A stretch of 6,508 nt of DNA from Candidatus Methanophagales archaeon (GTDB lineage: Archaea; Halobacteriota; Syntropharchaeia; Alkanophagales; Methanospirareceae). A program made the translations under genes and the position numbers. Each line of letters starts with the position of its first letter. Position 1 is the first letter of the stretch. This document shows positions 1-5,986 of this stretch, one piece after another. The notes below the pieces were generated by a model. That model saw nothing but the letters and a program-made list of their open reading frames with translations, had not been told where the DNA came from and did no database searches. Where the stretch lies: assembly GCA_003601795.1 (NCBI GenBank), contig PIXU01000020.1, positions 1-6,508 of the forward strand, in the 5' to 3' direction.

Positions 1-61
1 GCCGGTCCAGTGTCTTAAAAGACAGTCTATCATATCTTTCTTTTTCCTGCTTCCTTTTCAT
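1..61 (-). CDS. Possible N-terminus of an unknown protein, cut by the left window edge
   Basis: An ATG at 61-59 on the minus strand opens a frame that stays free of stops for 20 codons to the window edge. It encodes a very basic, lysine/arginine-rich start (MKRKQEKERYDRLSFKTLDR). A GAGGT Shine-Dalgarno-like sequence (74-70) sits 8 bases upstream, and an AT-rich TATA-like stretch (about 92-83) lies further up. I do not recognise the family, and 20 residues are too few to infer a function. Two things weaken the call: the SD forms part of a large palindrome (65-113), and bases 8-19 (CAGTGTCTTAAA) match the arm terminus of the dispersed repeat found at 5982-5993, so this edge could be repeat rather than gene. 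Confidence 0.35.
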   Translation of the reverse strand, partial: MKRKQEKERYDRLSFKTLDR

Positions 62-64
62 TTT

Positions 65-113
65 CCAGTACCTCAGTTTTGATTATATTTATCAACCAAT
101 GCTGAAGTACTGG
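65..113. repeat. Large nested palindrome, operator or IS-end hairpin
   Basis: Arms CCAGTACCTCAG (65-76) and CTGAAGTACTGG (102-113) are inverted repeats matching at 11 of 12 positions; the mismatch would be a G-U pair in minus-strand RNA. Inside lies a second inverted repeat, TTGAT (79-83) and ATCAA (91-95), flanking the AT-rich TATATTT. The element overlaps both the SD and the TATA-like sequence of the minus-strand ORF starting at 61. It could be an operator or SD-masking structure for that gene. Alternatively it could be a subterminal hairpin of the decayed IS200-like element, because it lies downstream of the transposase remnant, where the right-end hairpin of such elements is expected. Confidence 0.6.
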
Positions 114-212
114 CCATTTGGCACTATCTAAGTACGGGGCCTGTACCTAAGCACGAGTGCCGATGACCTAAACTATACGTTTGTCATAGCTATATAAGAG
201 CTTTTCGATTTT

Positions 213-720
213 TTATTTTTGATGCTGCCCTCCAAAAAGTTTGTTATGAAGTGTAACGTACCCGATTTTGTGCACTTTCTTCTCCTCTTCATCTACCACA
301 ACCACGGGTACAGTATCCACTTTCTCATAACTATACCGCTTCCCGCTCCCTTCTCCCTGCTCCCCTCGTATGACATCCGTTTTCTCTAACCCCTTCTGCC
401 CAGAGATGTACTTCTCCACCACTTCCCAGCCATGCCCTACTGATTGCGAAGCGTTTTTCCGTAAAGGCTTTTTCTAAAAGGGTTTTTGATGAACAAATGA
501 ACATGATCCACGTTCACCGCCATGTCTATAACCTCAATATCGAGTTCCTTGCAGTTATCTCTGATAATTTCTTCCGCCGCCTCCGCCACTTCGCCGAGCA
601 ACACCTTCCCCTATATTTCGGGGAAAAGACCAAGTGATCGGTCAGCAAAGATACCGTATGCCGGTCATGACGAAGGTCACGCCTTGTTACCCTTTCCCTC
701 ATCGCTTCTACTTTGCCCAT
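213..720 (-). pseudogene. tnpA: Decayed IS200/IS605-family Y1 transposase (TnpA)
   Basis: TnpA is a HUH single-strand transposase that cuts DNA with a tyrosine and binds metal through the HUH motif. The reading must be assembled from three minus-strand frames. From the ATG at 720 it reads about 38 residues including LLTDHLVFSPKYRG. A one-base deletion near 607 shifts it to the frame reading VLLGEVAEAAEEII and then DHVHLFIK, the HUH motif (HVH at 505-497). That frame ends at a TAG (439-437). A further shift somewhere in 440-476 gives SVGHGWEVVEKYISGQ, where KYISGQ (Tyr at 410-408) fits the YxxxQ catalytic motif. The final stop is TAA at 215-213. HVH and Tyr are about 30 residues apart, against about 60 in IS608 TnpA, so roughly 30 residues are missing in addition to the frameshifts. 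The protein must be inactive. The roughly 55 residues after YISGQ are acidic/basic and not recognised. Short palindromes downstream (GCACGAGTGC at 151-160) and upstream (731-776) may be remnants of the element ends. Confidence 0.8.
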
Positions 721-730
721 CTCTCTTTAA

Positions 731-776
731 AGTGATCACTAAAAATGGTAAAACCATAAAAAAACTTTCGGTTTTT
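731..776. repeat. Cluster of short palindromes upstream of the transposase remnant
   Basis: Three small inverted repeats lie side by side: AGTGATCACT (731-740, perfect), ATGGT/ACCAT (745-749 and 753-757, 3-base loop) and AAAAAC/GTTTTT (760-765 and 771-776, 5-base loop). They begin 10 bases upstream of the tnpA start, where the left end of an IS200/IS605 element normally carries hairpins. The sequence is AT-rich, so some pairing is expected by chance. The rest of 777-940 shows no gene I can support; a 36-codon GTG frame (836-946) lacks supporting signals. Confidence 0.35.
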
Positions 777-940
777 CACACGAAAAAGATATTTGTTATA
801 ACCGCTTTATTCGCAAAATAAACGAAAAAAGTCCGGTGAAGTTGAGAAAACAAGCCCGTATAAAAAAGAAGAATTTTATCCCGGCAAAGTTACAGAATGG
901 AGCAAGGAATTTGGATTTGTTCGCTCAAATTGCAACATTG

Positions 941-948
941 ATATAATA
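941..948 (+). promoter_or_regulatory. Likely TATA box of the SWIM-domain gene
   Basis: ATATAATA ends 26 bases before the ATG at 974, the spacing expected of an archaeal TATA box driving a leaderless transcript. No Shine-Dalgarno sequence precedes the ATG, which agrees with leaderless initiation. A second AT-rich stretch (TTTATATAAATAAA, 958-971) abuts the ATG. If it were the TATA box, transcription would start inside the gene, so the upstream site is preferred. Confidence 0.5.
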
Positions 949-973
949 CACACCCAATTTATATAAATAAAAT

Positions 974-1882
974 ATGACCTGGGGAAGCTACTGGGGCTAT
1001 TACAAACCTGCGAAGCCGAAAGAAGTAAAAGACGGCATAAAAGCAAAGAGCAAACGAGGAGCAATTGGTGAGACGTGGTGGTCAAAACGGTGGATTGATG
1101 TGCTCGAATCATTCGACATGGGTGCAAGACTGACTCGAGGACGTTCTTATGCACGCAAAGGACAGGTAATCTCCATTGACGTCCGGAAAGGCGAGGTTAC
1201 CGCTAAGGTTCAGGGCACACGACCAAAACCATACACAGTCAAAATACAATTGAATCCGATTTCGGAACCCGAATGGGACAAAGTAACGGCTGCAATGGCA
1301 TCGAAGGCGATATTTGCGGCTAAGTTGCTTTCAGGCGAAATGCCACTTGACATTGAGGATGCGTTCAGCGAAGTCGGTATATCGCTTTTTCCTGGAGCCC
1401 GTAAAGAACTCGAAACTGAATGCTCGTGCCCCGATTGGGCTAATCCATGCAAACATATCGCTGCAGTTTATTATCTCCTGGCAGAGCGGTTTGATGAAGA
1501 CCCGTTTCTTATCTTTAAACTCCGTGGTCGAACAAAGGACGAGATTATTGAGGCTCTGCGTGAAAAGCGTGCCGCTGCTACGAGTGTGGAAGAAGAAAGT
1601 GAAGCGATAACGGAGAGTGATGTTTCCCGCACAGGTGAGAAAGTCAAACCGCTCGAGGAATGTCTGGATTCTTTCTGGCAAGCGGGTGATGCACTGGATT
1701 CCTTTTCCGTCAATCCTGCTCCGCCAGAGGTAGAGAATGCGATTCTTAAACGACTGGGCGAGTCTCCTTTCTACGTTGGTAAAGTCAATCTCGTATCATT
1801 GCTGTCAAAAGCATACGAGGTGGCAAGTCGTGAAGCATTGCAAAAAGCGGAAGGGGAACCCGAAACAAACGATGCTTCTTGA
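974..1882 (+). CDS. SWIM zinc-finger protein, COG4279-like
   Basis: A 302-residue soluble protein. The N-terminal part (about 1-50) carries the aromatic GYYKPAKP and GETWWSKRWIDVLESF segments typical of this family. The middle is a beta-rich region (about 55-100). A SWIM zinc finger lies at C150-S-C152...C159-K-H161 (CxCx6CxH), in the highly characteristic context CSCPDWANPCKHIAAVYYLL. It is followed by ERFDEDPFLIFKLRGRTKDE and a charged, less conserved C-terminal third (about 195-302). SWIM fingers are generally thought to bind DNA or protein. In bacteria this family often sits next to a SNF2-type helicase, and a role in nucleic-acid processing has been suggested, but its biochemical job is unknown. 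No helicase gene is in this window; upstream is only the dead transposase and downstream a convergent gene. The start is supported by conservation-like sequence from residue 2 onward and by the TATA box at 941-948. The frame is intact and all four zinc ligands are present. Confidence 0.9.
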   Translation: MTWGSYWGYYKPAKPKEVKDGIKAKSKRGAIGETWWSKRWIDVLESFDMGARLTRGRSYARKGQVISIDVRKGEVTAKVQGTRPKPYTVKIQLNPISEPEWDKVTAAMASKAIFAAKLLSGEMPLDIEDAFSEVGISLFPGARKELETECSCPDWANPCKHIAAVYYLLAERFDEDPFLIFKLRGRTKDEIIEALREKRAAATSVEEESEAITESDVSRTGEKVKPLEECLDSFWQAGDALDSFSVNPAPPEVENAILKRLGESPFYVGKVNLVSLLSKAYEVASREALQKAEGEPETNDAS

Positions 1883-1904
1883 AAATGGCGCCGAAAACAA
1901 AAAA

Positions 1905-2037
1905 TAAATTGTGGACACAGATTAACGCTCGTGGGCTCTGCCCACGTCCCCGCAAGCCCAGAAAGGGCTTAATTAACACAGATGATAAGAATCAACACGG
2001 TTAAACTAAAATAAATCTGCGTAAATCTGTGTCTTAA
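1905..2037 (-). repeat. Dispersed inverted-arm repeat, copy E1 with two extra hairpins
   Basis: This is non-coding DNA between convergent genes. Read on the minus strand it aligns with E2 (5982-6100) block by block. The first arm (2037-2013) matches at 22 of 25 bases. TTTAACCGTGTTG (2005-1993) matches at 12 of 13. ATCTGTGTTAAT (1983-1972) matches at 11 of 12. GCGTTAATCTGTGTC (1928-1914) is identical over 15. The outer AATTTA also matches. The two arms are inverted relative to each other: GACACAGATTAACGC at 1914-1928 matches the reverse complement of the arm at 2013-2037 at 14 of 15 bases. The copy differs from E2 by an insertion of about 42 bases (1929-1971) holding two perfect hairpins. On the plus side, homology with E3 continues to 2067. 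No ORF lies in it. It may also serve as a transcript end for the SWIM gene. Confidence 0.8.
1930..1970. repeat. Two perfect hairpins inserted in repeat copy E1
   Basis: CGTGGGC (1930-1936) and GCCCACG (1940-1946) form a perfect 7-bp stem with a TCT loop. AAGCCC (1954-1959) and GGGCTT (1965-1970) form a perfect 6-bp stem with a 5-base loop. Both lie in the stretch that E2 lacks and are much more GC-rich than their surroundings. They resemble REP-type palindromes, or could act as a structured transcript end 48-88 bases after the SWIM-gene stop; no T-run follows directly. Confidence 0.7.
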
Positions 2038-2077
2038 ACAGAAGGAAGTTATACTTTATATACAATGAACATTTAAT

Positions 2078-2084
2078 TAAAAAC
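2078..2084 (-). terminator. Short oligo-T stretch after the surface-protein gene
   Basis: On the minus strand the sequence reads GGTTTTTAATTAA (2085-2073), beginning 14 bases past the TAG stop. Archaeal RNA polymerase terminates at T-runs. This one is only five T long, so the call is weak; the nearest alternative further on is the E1 structure. Confidence 0.25.
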
Positions 2085-2098
2085 CTTCTCATTCTATC

Positions 2099-3394
2099 CT
2101 ATTCTACCTTCCGCTTTCGCTTCACTCTCACCCAGACAGCCAGAACGACAAGGACAAGAATGACCAGCAGTGTACCAAATAGCATCTGATTCGGTAACTC
2201 ACTCTGCTGCGGTTTTCGTACCTCTACATGCACCTCGTAACCTTGCATTTCGTATTGCTTATCCGTGTCAACATCTTTGAACACCACTGTAAAGGGTATT
2301 GTGGTATCTCCAATGCCCAAATCGCGGGTGTAAACATCAAAAGAAGCAGAAAAGACGTCCCCTACTTCCATGTCCCCGATGAAATATTCAGAAGGCAGTA
2401 TTCTGAGCCCTTCTATCGCTGGCACCACGGATACCGCTTTAATATCCTTCACCATTCCATTGGCTACGTCAAAGTCTATCCTTGCAATGTCTCCCTCAAA
2501 AACAAATTCCGGCGCATTCACCAGGATAAGCCGCACATCTGCAATGCTCTTTACTAAAACAGACGATTTGAGTTCGTTGTGATGTACATTATCACCATTT
2601 TTGTATGCGACCTCAAAAGAGAACTCTCTATTTCCCATCAAACTTTCCTTAAAAGTTTGAGTTTGTAGCGTGAAATTCACCTCCTTTTTTCCATACGCTT
2701 CTAAATCACCTACGAATATTCGCTCTGGCGTGAATTCTAACCCTTTACCTTCCGATTTCACGCACACATCCACACCTCTCACTGAATTTGGTCTGTTATT
2801 TGCCACCACTATCGCTATCTGCTTTGACTCGCTGAGCGAAATCTCCGAAGGTATGTCCTTCTCGAGTATTTCTACACTGCTGCTGTCTATTTTCACATGC
2901 ACAGGATGCCGCACGTTTTTTCCATTGTCCACTTCTATGTACACTTCAAGAGTGTAAGTGCCATCATGGGCATAGGAAGCGGCTTTTATCGGTATAGGAA
3001 TAGTCATGCTTTTGCCAGGTCCCAGGGCACCCACATTGTAGTATTCGCTGCGTTTGGAACCTTCACTCCGCCATTCTATGTCTCGGGTTCCGCTACTCAG
3101 CCGTATGCAGTCTATTTCTGCACTTATCGTTGATGCCGTTGTAGTTTTAGTAAGAAGGTCTTGAGAGGTCTCAATTTTGGTCTCTGAGGACTGGGTGTCC
3201 ATATTTTCTATCGTGATTGTAATAGTGCCCGTGTCGCCAGGCATCAACACCTTAGGCTCCACGGTGTAATTGGCAATCATAACTGCAGGACCCTCAGCAG
3301 CAGAAGCCGAAGCCATCACAAGCAGCAGCAGTAATAAAACGGCACTAAAGAGAGTTATAACGAACCTCGTGTTTTTTCTTATTCTTGCTCTCAT
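2099..3394 (-). CDS. Secreted, membrane-anchored COG1361-like surface protein with Ig-like domains
   Basis: A 431-residue protein with a basic N-terminus and a long hydrophobic signal sequence (about 11-33, ending in an ASASAAEG-type cleavage region). An extracellular portion follows, and a single C-terminal membrane helix (about 404-422) precedes the cytoplasmic positive tail VKRKRKVE. The ectodomain reads as about three beta-sandwich, NEW3/CARDB-like modules (roughly 37-170, 172-285, 287-393). Hallmarks are VEPKVLMPGDTGTITITIEN at the start of the first and repeated IxVAN/DVAN-type strands. This is the design of archaeal COG1361 proteins ('S-layer domain' related), predicted to face the outside of the cell. 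The exact function is unknown; relatives are sometimes found beside MacB-type ABC transporters, but none is present here. The start is secure: AGGAGGG (3406-3400) lies 5 bases before the ATG. Its leader holds an SD-overlapping inverted repeat (3396-3420) and an upstream palindrome (3430-3451). The single Cys pair (96 and 211) is probably not structural. Confidence 0.85.
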   Translation of the reverse strand: MRARIRKNTRFVITLFSAVLLLLLLVMASASAAEGPAVMIANYTVEPKVLMPGDTGTITITIENMDTQSSETKIETSQDLLTKTTTASTISAEIDCIRLSSGTRDIEWRSEGSKRSEYYNVGALGPGKSMTIPIPIKAASYAHDGTYTLEVYIEVDNGKNVRHPVHVKIDSSSVEILEKDIPSEISLSESKQIAIVVANNRPNSVRGVDVCVKSEGKGLEFTPERIFVGDLEAYGKKEVNFTLQTQTFKESLMGNREFSFEVAYKNGDNVHHNELKSSVLVKSIADVRLILVNAPEFVFEGDIARIDFDVANGMVKDIKAVSVVPAIEGLRILPSEYFIGDMEVGDVFSASFDVYTRDLGIGDTTIPFTVVFKDVDTDKQYEMQGYEVHVEVRKPQQSELPNQMLFGTLLVILVLVVLAVWVRVKRKRKVE

Positions 3395-3395
3395 T

Positions 3396-3420
3396 TATAC
3401 CCTCCTATTTTTCGGGTATA
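3396..3420 (-). promoter_or_regulatory. SD-overlapping inverted repeat in the surface-protein leader
   Basis: TATACCC (3396-3402) and GGGTATA (3414-3420) are perfect 7-bp inverted repeats separated by 11 bases. In minus-strand RNA the hairpin would place AGGA of the Shine-Dalgarno (AGGAGGG, 3406-3400) in the loop and its last GGG in the stem, with the ATG two bases beyond (3394). Pairing would hamper ribosome access. It could equally be a DNA operator. Confidence 0.55.
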
Positions 3421-3429
3421 TAGCATATG

Positions 3430-3451
3430 AACTATAACCCTACTTATAGTT
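3430..3451. promoter_or_regulatory. Perfect palindrome overlapping the probable TATA region of the surface-protein gene
   Basis: AACTATAA (3430-3437) and TTATAGTT (3444-3451) are perfect 8-bp inverted repeats with a 6-base spacer. On the minus strand this contains ACTATAAGTA (3450-3441), a plausible TATA box that would start transcription near 3420, giving a leader of about 25 bases that includes the SD. A dimeric regulator bound here would cover the TATA box and repress, so an operator is the simplest reading. Confidence 0.5.
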
Positions 3452-3497
3452 ATTCCCGTAACAAATTACAATTAATACTTTTCGGAATGACTATAAA

Positions 3498-4865
3498 TTA
3501 AATGGAAAACTGTTTTGACAGGGGCTTATGCGTAAATGCTTTCGCATGAGGACCGGTGTACGGAGCCACTACGTGCCCCCTACCGACAATTAGATACTTA
3601 TAGATAACTAACCCCTCTAATCCGACAGGACCCCGTGCATGCACTTTATTCGTGCTTATGCCGACCTCAGCACCTTTGCCATACCGGAATCCGTCGCTGA
3701 ACCGTGTTGACGCATTATGCATCACCGAAGATGAATCCACAAACCGCATAAATTTTAACGCTGTTTCTTCATTCGCGGTAACAATCGCATCCGTATGCCC
3801 CGAACCGTAGCGATTGATGTGCTCAATAGCCTCATCCACACCATCAACTACTTTGATTGAAATGATTAAATCGTTATACTCGGTATGCCAGTCTTCTTCT
3901 GACGCTTGTTTTATTTGTTCCACTTTATATTTATCGGTAGCTAAAACATTTAGCGTTTTTGCGCATCCCCTGACCTCAACTCCTGCTTTAAGATAGCGCT
4001 CAACCATTCTCGGTAGAAATTCGCTTGCAATTGCAGAATCAACAAGCAGCGTCTCGGCAGCATTGCATACCGCAGGGTACTGAACCTTGGCATCGTAGCA
4101 TACGTCTTCTGCCATATTCAGGTCCGCATCTCGGTCAACATAAACGTGACACACACCCTCCGAATGCCCTAAGACCATTATATTAGTGTTATTTTGGATA
4201 TACTTCACAAATTGTTCGCTGCCACGTGGCACCAAAAGGTCTATGTATTCATTCAGTTTTAACATTTCGTTTACTTCTTCTCGCGTTTCCAGCAGTTGAA
4301 TCCAGCCATCGGGTATTCCATCTATCGCTGATGCGGCTTCCGAAACCATGTCAAATAGCACCTCGTTCGAATTCTGTGCTTCTGAGCCGCCTTTTAGCAT
4401 TACGGCATTGCCCGTTTTCAAACACAGCGAGGAAATCTGAACCAGAACGTCAGGTCGTGATTCGAATATCGCACCGATAACACCGATAGGGCAGGAAACC
4501 TGAAAAAGTTCCAGGCCCGTATCCAGTTCGATCGCTGACATGGTTTTGCCAACAGGGTCATCCAATTTCGCTACGTCCCGCACACTGTTTATTATCTCGT
4601 CTATTTTAGCGCCGTCTAATTTCAACCTTTTGAGTAGTGATGAGGACATTTTTCCTGCTTTTGTTAACTCCGCCGCAACTTCAACGTCCTTATCATTGGC
4701 CGCAAGTATTCGCTCCCTGTTCGTGTCCACCAAATCTGCAATCCTGTGCAGTGCCCGGTTCTTCTCATCCGTTGTAGCATTAGCTAATTTAACCGCAGCG
4801 CGGTTTGCCATCCGCGCCTTTTGTACTATGCTTTCGCCTTCACCCACGCCTACATTCTCGCTCAT
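3498..4865 (-). CDS. proA: Gamma-glutamyl phosphate reductase (glutamate-5-semialdehyde dehydrogenase)
   Basis: ProA reduces L-glutamyl 5-phosphate with NADPH to glutamate-5-semialdehyde, the second step of proline synthesis from glutamate, in the cytosol. The 455-residue protein has the aldehyde-dehydrogenase-fold features of the family: the SCPIGVIGAIFESRPDVLVQ segment (124-143), LKGGSEAQNSNEVL (157-170), the catalytic cysteine C267 in VQYPAVCNAAETLLV, and the family signature around AIEHINRYGSGHTDAIV (346-362). The closing HNASTRFSDGFRYGKGAEVG (383-402) and STNKVHARGPVGLEGLV follow. It is about 40 residues longer than E. coli ProA (417), partly through a C-terminal extension of about 20 residues after LIVGRGHV. 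The first enzyme, glutamate 5-kinase (ProB), is not in this window. The start is supported by GGAAGGT (4880-4874) 8 bases before the ATG. The gene follows pfkB after a 130-base gap with its own promoter-like elements. Confidence 0.96.
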   Translation of the reverse strand: MSENVGVGEGESIVQKARMANRAAVKLANATTDEKNRALHRIADLVDTNRERILAANDKDVEVAAELTKAGKMSSSLLKRLKLDGAKIDEIINSVRDVAKLDDPVGKTMSAIELDTGLELFQVSCPIGVIGAIFESRPDVLVQISSLCLKTGNAVMLKGGSEAQNSNEVLFDMVSEAASAIDGIPDGWIQLLETREEVNEMLKLNEYIDLLVPRGSEQFVKYIQNNTNIMVLGHSEGVCHVYVDRDADLNMAEDVCYDAKVQYPAVCNAAETLLVDSAIASEFLPRMVERYLKAGVEVRGCAKTLNVLATDKYKVEQIKQASEEDWHTEYNDLIISIKVVDGVDEAIEHINRYGSGHTDAIVTANEETALKFMRFVDSSSVMHNASTRFSDGFRYGKGAEVGISTNKVHARGPVGLEGLVIYKYLIVGRGHVVAPYTGPHAKAFTHKPLSKQFSI

Positions 4866-4918
4866 TTTATACGACCTTCCTAAAAGAACTTCTTGCTTTA
4901 GGAGTATAAGAATTTATT
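4866..4918 (-). promoter_or_regulatory. proA promoter and leader with SD-overlapping inverted repeat
   Basis: AATAAATT (4918-4911) is a candidate TATA box. TTATACTTTACAT (4947-4935), within repeat E3, is an alternative. TCCTAAA (4878-4884) and TTTAGGA (4897-4903) are perfect 7-bp inverted repeats with a 12-base spacer. In proA RNA the 3' arm (UUUAGGA) shares its GGA with the Shine-Dalgarno GGAAGGT (4880-4874). The full hairpin is transcribed only if the upstream TATA box is used, which would make promoter choice matter for translation. Confidence 0.45.
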
Positions 4919-4925
4919 GCTTTAG

Positions 4926-4983
4926 CATTGCATGTAAAGTATAACTCCCTCCTATTTAAGACGCAGATTTACACTGATTAAGC
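4926..4983 (-). repeat. Dispersed repeat, partial copy E3 (single arm plus promoter-like flank)
   Basis: Read on the minus strand, bases 4979-4926 match E1's plus-strand 2014-2067 at 46 of 54 positions by hand alignment, and seven of the eight differences are transitions. The shared part includes the arm (AATC..GTGTAAATCTG..GTCTTAAA) and a flank ending AGTTATACTTTA-(T/C)AT-(A/G)CAATG. The plus-strand start CTATTTAAGAC (4952-4962) also matches E2's left arm (5979-5989). There is no second arm; the pfkB coding end follows within 13 bases. It sits just upstream of proA and may supply promoter sequence. Confidence 0.75.
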
Positions 4984-4995
4984 GAGTTTAGAGAT

Positions 4996-5949
4996 TTAGC
5001 TCGTTAGAGGCTCAGTCCCTTTAACCAAACCGCTAAAGTTCTTGTAAGGCAATCCTTTTCTACTGCCATATTCGCGTATACAGAACGAAGCCACTAAATT
5101 GCCCGTCTTTCCACTTTCGTATAGGCTCTTATCACGCAGTAACCCAAACAGGAATCCTGCTGCGAATGCGTCTCCTGCACCTGTCGTGTCCACCACATCC
5201 GTTGGATAAGGAGCTATCAAATGCGATACCCCCGTACTGTTATCAGCGACATAACAGCCTTTCCCGCCCAGCGTCACACAGACAATCCGGGCACCGACGT
5301 CCAAAAGAAGTTCTGCACCTTTTTCGTACTTCGTATCCTTTATCACCGATTTCAATTCATCAGCACTGATAAAAACCACTTCACTTCGTTCTATTAGCTC
5401 GGTCAAATCGTCAAGTTCGTATTTGAAACAGAGCATACCGGGACTAAAACTGAGTTTTGTCTTGTTGTATATGCGCTTTGCCAATTCACGTTGCATTTCC
5501 AACTGCTCTCGGTTTACAAACGAACTCGCGTGTAGAAATTTCGTGTGGTTCACAAATTCACGGTCTACGTCGTCTATGCACAGTTGGGCATTCACACCGG
5601 GAAGAATATAAAGTGCTCGTTCTCCACGAGCATCAACGAACGCTACTGCGGCGCCTGTGTAACCTTCTCGTTTTTTTATCCTCGTCTCCACCCCTTCTTT
5701 CTGGAAGTCTTCCAGAATCCGTTCGCCTTCTTCATCGTTACCTACCGTGCCCACGAAACCCGTATCAACGCCTAACCGTGCTAAAGCAACGATTGTATTT
5801 GCGGCAGAACCCCCAGGCGCCTTCTTCACATCCGTAATCCCTACCTCCTCGCCTCCTTTCGCTATGCGCTCAACGGCATATAAAACATCGTAATTCAAAG
5901 CGCCCAGTCCAATTACCTCCAAATTTCCCGAAGCGGATGCCTGTTTCAT
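4996..5949 (-). CDS. PfkB-family carbohydrate or nucleoside kinase
   Basis: A 317-residue ribokinase-fold enzyme that transfers phosphate from ATP to a hydroxymethyl group of a sugar or nucleoside. The first PfkB signature is at 45-60 (APGGSAANTIVALARLG, binding the substrate). The second is at 254-266 (DTTGAGDAFAAGF) with catalytic base D260 and the anion hole GAGD. The N-terminal VIGLGALNYDVLY strand and VCVTLGGKGCYV (223-234) also fit. In the NxxE position that helps bind Mg-ATP, the sequence reads SADE (195-198), so Asn is replaced by Ser while Glu is kept. Length is normal for the family (about 300-320). The substrate cannot be read from sequence; ribose, adenosine/other nucleosides and sugar phosphates are all possible, and neighbours give no hint. 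The ATG at 5949 has no SD, but a TATA-like TTAAATA about 30 bases upstream fits a nearly leaderless start. The protein N-terminus aligns with the expected first strand, supporting this start. Confidence 0.92.
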   Translation of the reverse strand: MKQASASGNLEVIGLGALNYDVLYAVERIAKGGEEVGITDVKKAPGGSAANTIVALARLGVDTGFVGTVGNDEEGERILEDFQKEGVETRIKKREGYTGAAVAFVDARGERALYILPGVNAQLCIDDVDREFVNHTKFLHASSFVNREQLEMQRELAKRIYNKTKLSFSPGMLCFKYELDDLTELIERSEVVFISADELKSVIKDTKYEKGAELLLDVGARIVCVTLGGKGCYVADNSTGVSHLIAPYPTDVVDTTGAGDAFAAGFLFGLLRDKSLYESGKTGNLVASFCIREYGSRKGLPYKNFSGLVKGTEPLTS

Positions 5950-5977
5950 ATCTTATGTTTTATTCGAAACCATTATT

Positions 5978-5986
5978 CTATTTAAG
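5978..5986 (-). promoter_or_regulatory. Likely TATA box of the pfkB gene, inside repeat arm E2
   Basis: On the minus strand CTTAAATAG (5986-5978) is centred about 33 bases before the ATG at 5949, predicting a transcript start near 5957 and a leader of roughly 8 bases. This agrees with the absence of a Shine-Dalgarno sequence. The same bases form the outer end of the E2 arm, so the repeat appears to provide the promoter. Confidence 0.45.

Noticed and set aside
522..821. 99-codon plus-strand frame
   Set aside because: It lies opposite the transposase remnant, is serine-rich and phenylalanine-rich as antisense frames often are, and has no SD or promoter.
836..946. 36-codon frame from GTG, lysine-rich, before the SWIM gene
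   Set aside because: No SD, no family resemblance, composition explained by AT-rich non-coding DNA, and it runs through the SWIM-gene TATA box.
1905..2067. Repeat units as a CRISPR array
   Set aside because: The units are about 10 bases, tandem and inverted, without regular 30-40 base spacers, and no cas gene is present.
2228..3133. Several plus-strand frames of 70-109 codons
   Set aside because: All are antisense to the surface-protein gene, whose signal peptide, membrane anchor and SD support the minus strand.
4540..4944. 134-codon plus-strand frame
   Set aside because: Antisense to the start of proA, which has the conserved family motifs; the frame is low in charged residues and has no known motif.
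5457..5837. 126-codon plus-strand frame
   Set aside because: Antisense to the PfkB kinase, leucine/arginine/serine-rich, with no initiation signals.
3498..5949. pfkB-proA as one functional operon
   Set aside because: Same strand, but the 130-base gap holds a repeat, promoter-like elements and an SD for proA, and no known pathway joins the two.
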